DNA of 51,408 bases, taken from positions 1 through 51,408 of the forward strand of contig DMXM01000037.1 in NCBI GenBank assembly GCA_003482905.1, in the 5' to 3' direction. The notes under the pieces were generated by a model that ran no database searches, had not been told where the DNA came from, and was given only the letters and a program-made list of their open reading frames with translations. Numbering within the stretch: position 1 is the first letter of the stretch; the number at the start of each line of letters is the position of its first letter. Shown here piece by piece: positions 23,657 through 32,613 of the stretch. Made by a program: the position numbers and the translations under genes. This DNA is from Elusimicrobiota bacterium. Lineage in GTDB: Bacteria; Elusimicrobiota; Elusimicrobia; Elusimicrobiales; UBA9959.

Positions 23657-24298
23657 ATGGACAACAACAAGAAAGAACACTTCATCCTGGGCATAGCCGG
23701 CGGTTCCGGCTCGGGCAAGACCACGCTCGCCGGCAAGCTTATAGACCAGTGCGGCAAGATAGGGATAGACGGCCAGCTGTTTTCCCTGGACAATTATTAT
23801 CAGCCGCTGGACCACCTGGATTTCGAGGAAAGAAAGACCTACAATTTCGACCACCCCGACGCGATAGACGCGACCCTGGCCGTAAAACATCTGACGGACC
23901 TCTGCGCCGGCAAGACCATTCACCAGCCGGTCTACGATTTCAAGCTGCACACCCGCGAAAAAGAATGCATCGCCTGCAAGCCCACCCAGTTGATAGTGGT
24001 GGAAGGTCTGTACACGCTGCATTTTCCCAAGCTGCTCAATCTCTGCGATTACAAGATCTTCGTCTCCACCGGCATGGTGACCGCGGTGCTGCGCCGCGTG
24101 CAGCGCGACATCAGCGAGCGCGGCCGCGACATCGAGGGGATAAAGCACCAGATCCTGGCCACCGTGCTGCCTATGTACGAGAATTACGTGAAGCCCACGC
24201 AGAAGAACGCGCATTTCTCGATAAACTGGGAGGGGGAGGAGATCCCCGGCAAAGCCACCGAGGGCCTGGTGCGCATGATGCGCGACCATTTCCGCTGA
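23657..24298 (+). CDS. udk: Uridine kinase
   Basis: The 213-residue P-loop kinase phosphorylates uridine/cytidine in pyrimidine salvage. It shows GIAGGSGSGKTTLAGKL (Walker A), SLDNYYQPLD (the DxYY substrate motif), YNFDHPDAID, PVYDFKLHTRE, VVEGLYTLHFP and RRVQRDISERGRDIEG, in family order. Length is typical. The ATG follows GGGATAAAAA, a weak ribosome binding site. Confidence 0.9.
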   Translation: MDNNKKEHFILGIAGGSGSGKTTLAGKLIDQCGKIGIDGQLFSLDNYYQPLDHLDFEERKTYNFDHPDAIDATLAVKHLTDLCAGKTIHQPVYDFKLHTREKECIACKPTQLIVVEGLYTLHFPKLLNLCDYKIFVSTGMVTAVLRRVQRDISERGRDIEGIKHQILATVLPMYENYVKPTQKNAHFSINWEGEEIPGKATEGLVRMMRDHFR

Positions 24299-24326
24299 TC
24301 CCCCGCGGAAGGGCCGTTTGGATATT

Positions 24327-24349
24327 ATTGATATAATATTTATATCAAT
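24327..24349. promoter_or_regulatory. Perfect inverted repeat over the -10 box of the M3 peptidase gene
   Basis: ATTGATATAA (24327-24336) and TTATATCAAT (24340-24349) are perfect inverted arms around TAT. The left arm contains the -10-like TATAAT at 24332-24337. The site could be an operator; a simple AT-rich hairpin is the alternative. A TTTGGAGG ribosome binding site follows before the ATG at 24365. Confidence 0.5.
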
Positions 24350-24364
24350 CTATTTGGAGGCTTC

Positions 24365-26311
24365 ATGTCGAAAGCGCCCGATTTTTCCTATACCCCGGAA
24401 CAAGTAAAAAATCTCTCCGAAACGGCTATCAAAGACCTCGAGGCGAAGCTCGGGGCGCTGGCGGCCATTCCGGCTGCCAGGCGCGATTTTAGGAACACCA
24501 TGCTCGCCTTCGAGCGCGCCACCAGCGAATTTGGAGAGGCGGTCGGAGTGCCGATAATGCTGGCCTACGTTTCCGGCAACGAGGAACTGCGCAAGGCCGG
24601 CCAGGAGCTGGAGCTTAAGGTCAGCCAATATTCCGTGGACCTGATGACCCGCGAGGATATCTTCCGCGCCCTCAACGAATACGCGGCCCTTGGCGAGAAG
24701 CTCGGAGAAGTAGAGGCCCGCCTGCTGGAGAAAACGCTGCTGGATTTTAAGCGCAACGGCCTGGGGCTCGAGCCCCGCAAAAAGAACAAGATCAAAAAGC
24801 TCATGAAGGAGCTGGTGGGCATAGAGCTGCAGTTCTCCAAGAACCTGCGCGAGGTTAACGACGCCCTGGAGCTGACCGCCGAAGAATTGAAAGGCCTGCC
24901 GGAAGATTTTATGGCGCGGCTGAAGAGGACGGAGGCGGGCGGCTACCTGGTGACCATGAATTACCCGGACTACGTCCCCTTCATGCAGAACGCAGAAAGC
25001 GGCGACGCGCGCCGGCGCCTGGAGCACATGTTCAACAACCGCTGCTCCGGGGTAAATATCAAGCTGATGGAGGACGCCATCGCCCTGCGGCGCAAGATCG
25101 CCGGGCTCCTCGGCTACGCCTCTTTCGCCGACTACGTCCTGGACGACCGGATGGCCAAGACCAGCGCCAACGTTTTCGACTTCCTGGAGCGCACCCAGGC
25201 GAAGCTCAAGAAGAAAGGCCGAAAAGAGCTGCGCGTGCGGCTAAAGCTGAAGGGCAACGGGGACAAGGTGCTCAACTCCTGGGAGAGCGGCTATTACAAT
25301 AACCTGCTCAAAAAAACCAGGTATTCCATCGACCACGAGAAGATAAAAGAGTACTTCCCGGCAGAGACGGTGCTGAAAGGAATGTTCGAAGTGTTCGGCG
25401 AGGTTTTTGGCGCGAGTTTTGTGCCGGCCGCCCTGCCGGTCTGGCACAAGGATGTGCGCGCCTACGAGGTGAAGAACGCCGACGGCTCGATCGCCGCTTA
25501 TTTTTATCTGGACCTGTTCCCGCGTGAGGGCAAATACAAGCACGCGGCCTGTTTCGGGGTGAGGTCCGGGCGCGAACTGGCGGACGGTTCCTATGAACTG
25601 CCGGCCGCCGCCATAGTGGCCAATTTTTCCCCGCCCTCCGGCGACGCGCCGCCGCTGCTGAAGTTCGACGAGGTCGTAACGCTTTTTCACGAATTCGGCC
25701 ACGTCACCCATAATATTTTCACCAAAGCAAAGTACGGCAAATTTTCCGGCACCAGCGTGTCGCGGGATTTTGTGGAAGTGCCGTCCAAGATGCTGGAAAA
25801 CTGGGCCTACGACCCCGCCGTGCTAAGGCGCATCTCGGGCCATTATAAAAACCCGGCCGAAAAACTGCCGGAGGCCCTGATAAAAAAGCTGATAGCCGCC
25901 AAGAACATGGATTCCGGGCTGGCCTACCTGCGCCAGATATTCTTCAGCGTGCTGGACATGCGCTACCACACCGCGCGCGGCAAGGTGGACACCACAAAGC
26001 TCTACGACAAGCTGATGAAGAAGATCTCGCTGCTGCCGCTCAGCCCGGACACGCATCCCCAGGCCAATTTCGGCCACCTGATGGGCGGCTACGAAGCCGG
26101 CTATTACAGCTACCTCTGGAGCGAGGTTATAGCCATGGACCTTTTCGGCGCTTTCGAGGCCTCCGGCGTGATGAGCCCGGAGACCGGCGCCAGGTACCGC
26201 GAACTGATACTGGCCCCCGGCCGCAGCTACGACGAGGCCGCCCAGGTGGCCAAGTTCCTCGGCCGGCCGGCCGGCGAGGACGCGTTCCTCAGGAGCATAG
26301 ACGCGGCGTAA
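24365..26311 (+). CDS. M3 family zinc metallopeptidase (oligopeptidase)
   Basis: The 648-residue protein belongs to the thimet oligopeptidase/oligopeptidase A group. The active site is VTLFHEFGHVTHNIF (HExxH near 442), with the third ligand Glu downstream in SRDFVEVPSKMLENW. Also present is GLAYLRQIFFSVLDMRYH, and the C-terminal NFGHLMGGYEAGYYSYLWSEV, which lines the substrate channel. No signal peptide is seen, so it probably trims short peptides in the cytoplasm. The ribosome binding site GGAGG lies 6 bases before the ATG. The LPG-synthase-type membrane protein follows after 13 bases. Confidence 0.93.
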   Translation: MSKAPDFSYTPEQVKNLSETAIKDLEAKLGALAAIPAARRDFRNTMLAFERATSEFGEAVGVPIMLAYVSGNEELRKAGQELELKVSQYSVDLMTREDIFRALNEYAALGEKLGEVEARLLEKTLLDFKRNGLGLEPRKKNKIKKLMKELVGIELQFSKNLREVNDALELTAEELKGLPEDFMARLKRTEAGGYLVTMNYPDYVPFMQNAESGDARRRLEHMFNNRCSGVNIKLMEDAIALRRKIAGLLGYASFADYVLDDRMAKTSANVFDFLERTQAKLKKKGRKELRVRLKLKGNGDKVLNSWESGYYNNLLKKTRYSIDHEKIKEYFPAETVLKGMFEVFGEVFGASFVPAALPVWHKDVRAYEVKNADGSIAAYFYLDLFPREGKYKHAACFGVRSGRELADGSYELPAAAIVANFSPPSGDAPPLLKFDEVVTLFHEFGHVTHNIFTKAKYGKFSGTSVSRDFVEVPSKMLENWAYDPAVLRRISGHYKNPAEKLPEALIKKLIAAKNMDSGLAYLRQIFFSVLDMRYHTARGKVDTTKLYDKLMKKISLLPLSPDTHPQANFGHLMGGYEAGYYSYLWSEVIAMDLFGAFEASGVMSPETGARYRELILAPGRSYDEAAQVAKFLGRPAGEDAFLRSIDAA

Positions 26312-26324
26312 AGGGCATGTTTTT

Positions 26325-27323
26325 ATGAAAGCCAAGATCTCCATTATCGCGGGCTTCCTGATAGGCGCGGTATTGCTTTACCTGGCTTTCCGCAGTATCG
26401 ACTTCTCCGGGCTGCTGGCCATTTATTCCAAGGTCAAGGCCGTTTATATAATCCCCTTCGTCATCACGGCGCTGCTCGAACTGCTGTTGCGGGCGGCGCG
26501 CTGGCGCCTGCTGCTAAACCCGTCCAACCCGGTACGGCTATGGGACGCTTTCAGGCTGCAGGCGGCGGGCCTGGCGCTCAGCAACATCCTGCCGCTGCGC
26601 CTGGGAGAGATCGCCCGGGCCACTTTCGGCGCCGGGATATTCAAGATCCCCATGCTCACGGTGTTCGCCACCATTCTGGTGGAGCGGGCGCTCGACGTGC
26701 TGGTCCTGTTCCTGCTGTTCGCGGCGGCCGCGCGGCTGGGCGGGATAACCGGCGGCTTCATGAATTACGACGGTTTGCTCTGGGCCATGTTCGCCGGCCT
26801 GATAGCGGCCATGGCTGCGCTGATCTTTTCCGACGAAATAATTTCCCACCATTGGTTCTCCGGCTTCTTCTCGCGCTTTCCGCGCCTGCGCGGCGTATTC
26901 GAGCGCCTGGCCATGGGCGTGAAAGGTTTTCACTCCTTTAAAAGCGGGGCGCTGATCTTCCTGTACGCGACCCTGCAGTGGATGATGGACGCGCTCAACT
27001 ATCACTGGATGGGCAGGGCTTTCGGCCTGGAGGGCACGCTGGATATTTTCAAGTGCGTCGCTCTCGTGTTCACCGGGGCGGTAGCCGCTTCCGTGCCCGG
27101 CATGCCCGGCTATTTTGGTAATTTTGAGTTCACCCTGACCCGCGTGCTGGCCGCCTGGGGCGTACCCAGGGACGTCGGTTTCGCCTACGCTTCCTACGCG
27201 CACGTGCTCGGCTACCTGCTGGTAACCATTGTGGGCCTGGTCTTTGTCTACCAGATGGGCCATTCGCTGGGCAAGGTCTGGGGAGAATTTGCCGGCGGCG
27301 GGAAAGAAAAAGGCGCGGCGTGA
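26325..27323 (+). CDS. Lysylphosphatidylglycerol synthase TM-region/UPF0104 family membrane protein
   Basis: The 332-residue protein has about eight membrane segments. It carries the family landmarks: AGFLIGAVLLYLAFRSIDFSGL at the N-terminus, LLRAARWRLLL, LALSNILPLRLGEIARA (conserved LP.R.GE), and a late AASVPGMPGYFGNFEF. Related domains form the flippase part of MprF and the archaeal AglD. The GT4 gene directly downstream overlaps it by 4 bases (GTGA), so a role in moving a lipid-linked glycan or modified lipid is likely, an inference from context. Confidence 0.85.
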   Translation: MKAKISIIAGFLIGAVLLYLAFRSIDFSGLLAIYSKVKAVYIIPFVITALLELLLRAARWRLLLNPSNPVRLWDAFRLQAAGLALSNILPLRLGEIARATFGAGIFKIPMLTVFATILVERALDVLVLFLLFAAAARLGGITGGFMNYDGLLWAMFAGLIAAMAALIFSDEIISHHWFSGFFSRFPRLRGVFERLAMGVKGFHSFKSGALIFLYATLQWMMDALNYHWMGRAFGLEGTLDIFKCVALVFTGAVAASVPGMPGYFGNFEFTLTRVLAAWGVPRDVGFAYASYAHVLGYLLVTIVGLVFVYQMGHSLGKVWGEFAGGGKEKGAA

Positions 27324-28474
27324 AAATAAATTCAGTGCTGATGCTGAGCCAGACCTTCCACCCGGTGATAGGCGGGTCGGAAAAACAGGCGCTGGAGATC
27401 TCCAGGGCGCTGGCGCGCCGCGGCTTCGGGGTGACGGTGCTTACGCGCAGGCCCGCCGGCCTGCCGGCCGAAGAGGTCCTCGACGGCGTGGTGATAAAAC
27501 GCCTCTCGACTTTCGGGCCGCGCGCCGTGGATTCCCTGGTGTTCATGGTTAAAAGCTTTTTCTGGATGCTGGCCAATCGCGGCGCCTACGACGCCGTGCA
27601 TGTGCACCTGGCCTCCTCGCCGGCCGTGGCCGCGGTGCTGGCCGGGCGGCTCACCGGCAAAAAAACCCTGGTCAAGCTGGGCGGCGGCAAGGGGGTGGAC
27701 GAGATCTCCCTTTCGCAGGGGACCGTATTCGGCAGGTTGAAGCTGGCCTTTTTCCGCGCGGCCTCTCCCGAGCTCCTGGTGATGAACGGAGAGGTTTATG
27801 AATGGCTTAAAAATTCCCCGGAATTTTCCGGCCTCAGGCTCCGCTTATTTCGCAACGGCGTGGACACCGGCCGCTATACCCCCCGGCTTTACAACGAGAA
27901 AATAAACGCCAAGGCGGCCGTCGGCCTGGATAACGCGCCGGTGTTCCTGTTCGTGGGCAGGCTGTCGCCGGAAAAGCGGGTGAAGGAATTTGTGGAGACC
28001 TGGGCGGAACTCTTCAGCGAGGCTGCCGTGCCTCCAAGGATGCGGCTGGTCATAGTAGGGGGCGGGCCAGAAGAAGCGGCGCTCAAGCGTGCCGTCGCCG
28101 ACCTGGGGCTGGCCGGCAGCGTCACTCTTACCGGGCCCAAGGACGACCTGCTGCCTTATTACAGCGCCGCCGACGTCTTCATATTGCCCTCCATTTCGGA
28201 GGGCCTGTCCAATTCTATGCTGGAGGCCATGGCCTGTGGCGTGGCTATAATGGCCAGCCGCGTCGGCGGGGCCAGGGAAGCTATAATCCCCGGCTTGAAC
28301 GGCAGCCTGTTCGACCCGCTCAACAAGGCCGAGCTTAAAAAATGCCTGCGCGCGCATATCGCCGACCGCAGCCTGGCGGTGAAGATGGGGGAACAGGCGC
28401 GCAAGACGGCCGTGGATAAATATTCCATGGCCCGCGTGGCGGACGACCTGCTGGCAATATACGGAGAAAAATAG
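27320..28474 (+). CDS. Glycosyltransferase family 4
   Basis: The 384-residue GT-B enzyme starts with GTG at 27320 inside the stop of the previous gene. The N-terminal acceptor domain begins LMLSQTFHPVIGGSEKQALEISRALARRG. The C-terminal donor domain shows VFLFVGRLSPEKRVKEFVE, LVIVGGGPEEAALK, LTGPKDDLLPYYSAADVFILPS and the retaining E-x7-E motif in SEGLSNSMLEAMACG. The donor sugar cannot be identified. Together with the flippase-like protein upstream and asparagine synthase downstream (2 bases apart) it forms an envelope or exopolysaccharide gene set. Confidence 0.92.
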   Translation: MKINSVLMLSQTFHPVIGGSEKQALEISRALARRGFGVTVLTRRPAGLPAEEVLDGVVIKRLSTFGPRAVDSLVFMVKSFFWMLANRGAYDAVHVHLASSPAVAAVLAGRLTGKKTLVKLGGGKGVDEISLSQGTVFGRLKLAFFRAASPELLVMNGEVYEWLKNSPEFSGLRLRLFRNGVDTGRYTPRLYNEKINAKAAVGLDNAPVFLFVGRLSPEKRVKEFVETWAELFSEAAVPPRMRLVIVGGGPEEAALKRAVADLGLAGSVTLTGPKDDLLPYYSAADVFILPSISEGLSNSMLEAMACGVAIMASRVGGAREAIIPGLNGSLFDPLNKAELKKCLRAHIADRSLAVKMGEQARKTAVDKYSMARVADDLLAIYGEK

Positions 28475-28476
28475 GC

Positions 28477-30384
28477 ATGTGCGGAATTTGCGGAATTTAT
28501 AACTACGGCTCCGGGCTGCCCGTTACGCGGGAGGCCCTTAAAGCCATGAACGACCTTATCGTCCACCGCGGCCCGGACGACGAGGGCTACTACGCGCATG
28601 AGAACGTGGGCCTCGCCATGCGCCGGCTTTCCATTATAGACCTGTCCACCGGGCACCAGCCCATCTCCAACGAGGACGATACCCTTCAGATAGTCTTCAA
28701 CGGCGAGATCTATAATTTCCAGGAATTGCGGGAAGGCCTGCTGGCGCGCGGACATACCTTCAAGACCAAGAGCGACACCGAGGTGATACTGCACCTCTAT
28801 GAGGAAAAGGGCGCGGACTTCCCCAAAGAGCTGCGCGGCATGTTCGCCGTGGCCATCTGGGACAAGAAAAAGGCGCGGCTGGTGCTGGCGCGCGACCGCA
28901 TAGGGAAGAAGCCACTTTATTACGCCGTCACCCCGGCGTTCATAGCTTTCGCTTCCGAACTGCGCTGCCTGCTGGCCGTGCCAGGCATGCCGCGCGACAT
29001 AGACCTGAAGGCCGTGGACTCCTATCTGACGCTGCAGTATATACCCAGCCCGATGAGCGTTTTTAAGAGCGCCCGCAAACTGGAACCGGCCCACACGCTG
29101 GTGTTCGAAAAAGGGCATATCAAGACCGAGCGGTACTGGAACCTGCCGCTGGGTGAGAAAAAATTAAACCTGCCGGTGGAGGAATTAAAGGAACGCCTGC
29201 GCGCCGAACTGGCCGAGGCGGTAAAGATCCGCCTTATTTCGGAAGTCCCCCTGGGTGCCTTCCTGTCTGGGGGCATAGATTCCTCCGTGGTGGTGGCGCT
29301 GATGGCCAAGGCTTCGCCCGAGCCAGTTAAAACATTTTCCATCGGTTTCAAGGAAGCGGAATTCTCGGAGCTGGGCTACGCCAAACAGGTGGCCGGCATG
29401 TACGGCACCAATCATACCGAATTCGTGGTGGAGGCCAATATGGCTTCGGTGCTGGAGAAGCTGGCCTGGCATTATTCGGAGCCCTACGCCGATTCCAGCG
29501 CGCTGCCGTCGTATTTCGTTTCCAGGGAGACCCGCAAGGCCGTCACCGTGGCCTTGAACGGCGACGGCGGGGACGAGAATTTCGGCGGTTATATCCGCTA
29601 CCAGGCGATGAAAGGGGCCGCGTATTTCAGGGCCCTGCCGGTCTGGGCCAGGAAAGCCGCGCTGGCGGCCATGGAGCCCTTCCCCGAAAATACGGCCCCG
29701 TTCAATACTGTGTGGCGGCTGCGCAAATTTCTGCAGGCCGTCTCCCAGCGCGAACTTTCCAACACCTATCTTTCCACCGTCTCCTACTTCAAGACGGACG
29801 AGAAGGAACTGCTGCTGTCCGACGCTTTCAAAAACGAGCTGGGCCGGGACATAAATTACCCGGAGCGCTATATCGGCGGGCTATTCAAAGAAGCGGAGGG
29901 TCTGGGCCTTACCGAGAAGCTGATGTATACCGACCTGCGCTCCTACCTGCCGGACTGCCTGATGACCAAGATGGACATAGCGGCCATGGCCAATTCGCTG
30001 GAGGCGCGCTCGCCTTTCCTGGACCACAAGGTGATGGAATTCGCTTTCCGGCTGCCGGAGAATATGAAGCTGCGCGGTTTCACCGGCACCAAGTGGATAC
30101 TGAAAGAGGCTTTCAAGGACATGCTGCCTCCCCAGATCTACAAGCGGGGCAAGATGGGCTTCGGTATTCCGCTGGGGCCGTGGTTCCGCGGCGAGCTGAA
30201 GGATTACTGGGCGGGCGCCTGTCTGTCGCAGAAGGCTCTTGGCCGCGGCTATTTCAAGCCGGAGGCTATGTATAAGCTTTGGGACGAGCATCAGAGCGGG
30301 GCGCGCGACAACGGCTACCGCCTGTGGGCGCTCCTGATGCTGGAATTGTGGCACAGGCAGTTCGCCCCCGACTTTAAACTGTAG
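28477..30384 (+). CDS. asnB: Asparagine synthase, glutamine-hydrolysing
   Basis: The 635-residue protein has an N-terminal glutaminase domain with catalytic Cys2 (MCGICGIY), LIVHRGPDDEGYY, RLSIIDLSTGHQPI and FNGEIYNFQELR. The synthetase domain has the PP-loop LSGGIDSS near 264, then NGDGGDENFGGYIRY and RSPFLDHKVMEFAF. It transfers the glutamine amide to aspartate or, in the polysaccharide-linked subfamily, possibly to another carboxylate. Its position after a GT4 gene fits the exosortase/polysaccharide type. Length is typical of that branch. A dispersed repeat starts 22 bases after its stop. Confidence 0.93.
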   Translation: MCGICGIYNYGSGLPVTREALKAMNDLIVHRGPDDEGYYAHENVGLAMRRLSIIDLSTGHQPISNEDDTLQIVFNGEIYNFQELREGLLARGHTFKTKSDTEVILHLYEEKGADFPKELRGMFAVAIWDKKKARLVLARDRIGKKPLYYAVTPAFIAFASELRCLLAVPGMPRDIDLKAVDSYLTLQYIPSPMSVFKSARKLEPAHTLVFEKGHIKTERYWNLPLGEKKLNLPVEELKERLRAELAEAVKIRLISEVPLGAFLSGGIDSSVVVALMAKASPEPVKTFSIGFKEAEFSELGYAKQVAGMYGTNHTEFVVEANMASVLEKLAWHYSEPYADSSALPSYFVSRETRKAVTVALNGDGGDENFGGYIRYQAMKGAAYFRALPVWARKAALAAMEPFPENTAPFNTVWRLRKFLQAVSQRELSNTYLSTVSYFKTDEKELLLSDAFKNELGRDINYPERYIGGLFKEAEGLGLTEKLMYTDLRSYLPDCLMTKMDIAAMANSLEARSPFLDHKVMEFAFRLPENMKLRGFTGTKWILKEAFKDMLPPQIYKRGKMGFGIPLGPWFRGELKDYWAGACLSQKALGRGYFKPEAMYKLWDEHQSGARDNGYRLWALLMLELWHRQFAPDFKL

Positions 30385-30406
30385 TCAGACAGGGCGTTCA
30401 GTGCGC

Positions 30407-30604
30407 AGACGCAGTCGGCATGGCATTCGGAACGCAAAAATAGTGTCAAGAAAGTGTCGCTTCGCTCCACGCGCACACCGTGCTCGCACTTCCCCGCCTC
30501 GCGCATGAACACTTAATTGTGTCGCTGCGCTCCACCCCGCGCTTACGCAAGCGTCGGGTTCCGGCAGGGTTTTGCTAACCCGAACGCCATGCCGACTGCA
30601 GTCT
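30407..30604 (+). repeat. Dispersed intergenic hairpin element, copy 1
   Basis: A 5' arm at 30407-30430 (AGAC, GCAGTCGG, CATGGC, TTCGG) pairs with a 3' arm at 30580-30604 (CCGAA, GCCATG, CCGACTGC, GTCT) with one mismatch and one bulge. Inside lies a core shared with copies 2 and 3: AACGCAAAAA, then CGCACACCGTG, then GCGCTTACGCAAGCGTCGG, then GGGTTTTGCTAACCC. GCAAAA and TTTTGC also pair. It follows asnB. Copy 1 has an extra internal stretch near 30500-30535. Confidence 0.85.
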
Positions 30605-30629
30605 TCTCTGTGTCCAAAAAATAATTAAT

Positions 30630-31085
30630 ATGAAAATTGTTTTAATCAACCCCGACATTCCGTGGAACGCGGGGAATATCGGGCGGTCCTGCGTGGCGAC
30701 GGGCACGGAGCTGGCTTTTGTTGGTAAGATGGGTTTTGATCTGAGCGCCAAGGAAATAAGGCGCTCGGGGCTGGATTACTGGCAGTTCTTGAAATATTCG
30801 GTCCACGCGGATTTCGAGGCCTTTCTGAAGACCCTGCCTGAAAACCCGTCGCTGCTGTTCTTTTCCACGCGGGGCGGCACCAGTTACTGGCAGGCGCCGT
30901 ACAGGGAGGATTCCTGTCTGATATTCGGCGCCGAAACGGCCGGCTTCCCGGATTGGATATACGAAAAGTACGCCGGGAATATGTACAGGATCCCGATGTG
31001 GTCGGACAGGGTGCGCTCGCTAAATCTTTCCACTTCCGCCGGCGTGGCGCTGTACGAGGGGCTGCGGCAAACGGGGAAGAATTAA
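30630..31085 (+). CDS. trmL: tRNA (cytidine/uridine-34 2'-O-)-methyltransferase
   Basis: The 151-residue SPOUT enzyme methylates the wobble ribose of certain tRNA-Leu species using AdoMet. It opens MKIVLINPDIPWNAGNIGRSCVATG, and has the trefoil-knot motifs LLFFSTRGG, LIFGAETAGFP and IPMWSDRVRSLNLSTSAGVALYEGLRQ. Length matches TrmL. No Shine-Dalgarno is evident. Its end overlaps the converging gene at 31082 by 4 bases. Confidence 0.92.
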   Translation: MKIVLINPDIPWNAGNIGRSCVATGTELAFVGKMGFDLSAKEIRRSGLDYWQFLKYSVHADFEAFLKTLPENPSLLFFSTRGGTSYWQAPYREDSCLIFGAETAGFPDWIYEKYAGNMYRIPMWSDRVRSLNLSTSAGVALYEGLRQTGKN

Positions 31086-31786
31086 TCTTTACCCAGTTCT
31101 ATCGGTTCGCGGTTCAGCGCGTCCCTGCCTATCAAATATAAACTCCAGAATATTACCGCGGAGCCTGAGAGGAAAATAACTTTAGCCACTCCCGCCGGAT
31201 GGGCTATCAGGCCGGTTTCGGTCAGCAGGTAGGTCCAGTCGTGCACACCTCCGCCCACCAATGGCAGTTCCTGCTTTATGGCGTCACCCGCGTAGACGCT
31301 GACATTCAGCAGGTTCTCTCCTATCCAGAACAGGCAGAGCTGCCAGCCCAGGTTTGCGCCGCGCCGCAGCAAGTGGACGAGGCAGACCGCGGGGATCAGC
31401 AGTTGGAATATAGTGCCGCCCAGCGTCATGATGAACCGCCCGAGGAACCCCAGGAAAATATGCCCCGCCTCGTGAAAGGCCAGGTTGACGTAATCCAGGA
31501 AAGAAAAATAAGTTTCGTGATTCAGCCAGCGGGTATAAAAGAAGAATAGCCCGGAGATTATCGCCAGCCGGGCCCAGAGGCGGAAGGCGGGGAGGGAAGG
31601 GCCACCCCCGCCTACAGGTTCCGGGCGCGGCCGGCCGGCTGCCGCCAGGATCTTTTCGGCTTTGGCCTCCGCGCGGACTTCTACCGGGATATGAAGTTTC
31701 TTGTAGCAGGCGCCGCAGAACTCGCCGTCCAGTGCGTTGGCCGCCCCGCAGTAAGGGCATTTTGTAAGATCTTCTCCGTTCTCCAT
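31082..31786 (-). CDS. Zinc-ribbon membrane protein with an HEAGH motif (M50-like?)
   Basis: The 234-residue protein starts with a four-Cys zinc ribbon (C10, C13, C24, C27: CPYCGAANALDGEFCGACYKKL). A variable linker leads to four or five membrane segments. The second begins YVNLAFHEAGHIFLGFLGRFIMTLGGTIFQLLIP, with HEAGH at 105-109, the kind of intramembrane HExxH seen in site-2-protease (M50) families. I see no clear second M50 motif (such as LDG), so catalysis is uncertain. I start it at 31786, where TATAAT lies 7 bases upstream; an ATG at 31819 would lie upstream of that box. Confidence 0.65.
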   Translation of the reverse strand: MENGEDLTKCPYCGAANALDGEFCGACYKKLHIPVEVRAEAKAEKILAAAGRPRPEPVGGGGPSLPAFRLWARLAIISGLFFFYTRWLNHETYFSFLDYVNLAFHEAGHIFLGFLGRFIMTLGGTIFQLLIPAVCLVHLLRRGANLGWQLCLFWIGENLLNVSVYAGDAIKQELPLVGGGVHDWTYLLTETGLIAHPAGVAKVIFLSGSAVIFWSLYLIGRDALNREPIELGKD

Positions 31787-31793
31787 CAATTCG

Positions 31794-31799
31794 ATTATA
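31794..31799 (-). promoter_or_regulatory. -10 box TATAAT 7 bases before the ATG at 31786 (leaderless signature)
   Basis: On the minus strand a consensus TATAAT is followed by CGAATTG and the ATG. No Shine-Dalgarno is present. If functional, the message has essentially no 5' leader. Confidence 0.5.
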
Positions 31800-31866
31800 T
31801 TAAAAAGCGCCGGTCCCACATGCCGCCCGTACGGTCCATACTGTATAATATCCCCTGTGCCGTCAT

Positions 31867-32565
31867 ATGAAAAAGAAACTCTTCATCTGTTCCTGCGGTC
31901 TTAAGACCGAGCACCTCACCCTGGAAACGATAAAGGCGCTTAAAAGCTCCGAGGTCGTTTTTTCCCACAGCATAGCCGGCGGGCCGGCCGAGGCCTTTAT
32001 CCGCGGTCTTTGCGGGGACTTCCGCGCCCTTGTAGGCAGGTCACCCGGTGAGATCGCCGCAGCAGTGGCGGAAGCGTTTAGAACCAAAGAAACCATCGCG
32101 TTCCTTACTTATGGGAATCCGTTCTTTCTGAATACGGCCGCCGGCCTGCTGAAAAGCCGGCTAAAAAGCAAAGGCGTGCAGGTGGAAGTGCTTTCCGCCG
32201 TCTCTTCCTTCGATTCCATGGTCAACCTGCTGGACCTCAATGAATTCGCCGCCGCCGGGGTCCGGCTCGTCCATGCCGGCCTTTCCGGGGGGAATATAAA
32301 GTTCTCTCCGGAGACGGACACCCTGGTCTTTATGATGGATAACCTCAGCCGGGTAGAAAGGCCGGAACACGCCGGCGCGCTGAAAAAATTCATTAAGGGG
32401 TTGTCCGCCGCCTACCCCCCGGGACATGAGGTCCTGATAGTGAACGCTCCGTTCATGGAAGACATAAAAGGCCGCATCCTGCGCACCAGCGTCAAAAACC
32501 TGGAGCGCGACTTCCCCAAAGCCGACAAGAACAGCACCCTTTTCATCCCCGAGCTTAAAAAATAG
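31867..32565 (+). CDS. Tetrapyrrole-methylase-fold protein (predicted AdoMet-dependent methyltransferase)
   Basis: The 232-residue protein resembles the tetrapyrrole (corrin/porphyrin) methylase superfamily: an N-terminal strand MKKKLFICSCGLKTEHLTLET, the AdoMet-site segment FLTYGNPFFLNTAAGLL (GNPFF replacing the usual GDPFxFG), and VEVLSAVSSFDSMVNLL. The substrate is unknown; similar domains occur in the YabN/MazG family as well as in cobalamin enzymes. A TATAAT lies at 31844-31849, 17 bases before the ATG. It precedes secA by 48 bases on the same strand. Confidence 0.7.
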   Translation: MKKKLFICSCGLKTEHLTLETIKALKSSEVVFSHSIAGGPAEAFIRGLCGDFRALVGRSPGEIAAAVAEAFRTKETIAFLTYGNPFFLNTAAGLLKSRLKSKGVQVEVLSAVSSFDSMVNLLDLNEFAAAGVRLVHAGLSGGNIKFSPETDTLVFMMDNLSRVERPEHAGALKKFIKGLSAAYPPGHEVLIVNAPFMEDIKGRILRTSVKNLERDFPKADKNSTLFIPELKK

Positions 32566-32600
32566 CCCGCCGCGGTTTATAAACGCGTTTAAAAGTAGTT

Positions 32601-32606
32601 TAATAT
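32601..32606 (+). promoter_or_regulatory. -10-like TAATAT 7 bases before the secA ATG (leaderless signature)
   Basis: TTTAATATAGG ends 7 bases before the ATG at 32614, with only a bare AGG as possible ribosome contact and no clear -35 box. Confidence 0.4.
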
Positions 32607-32613
32607 AGGTACT

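Noticed and set aside
30407..30604. Integron attC sites for the dispersed hairpin elements
   Set aside because: The ends do not fit the RYYYAAC / GTTRRRY core sites, and there is no integrase or cassette-like gene array.
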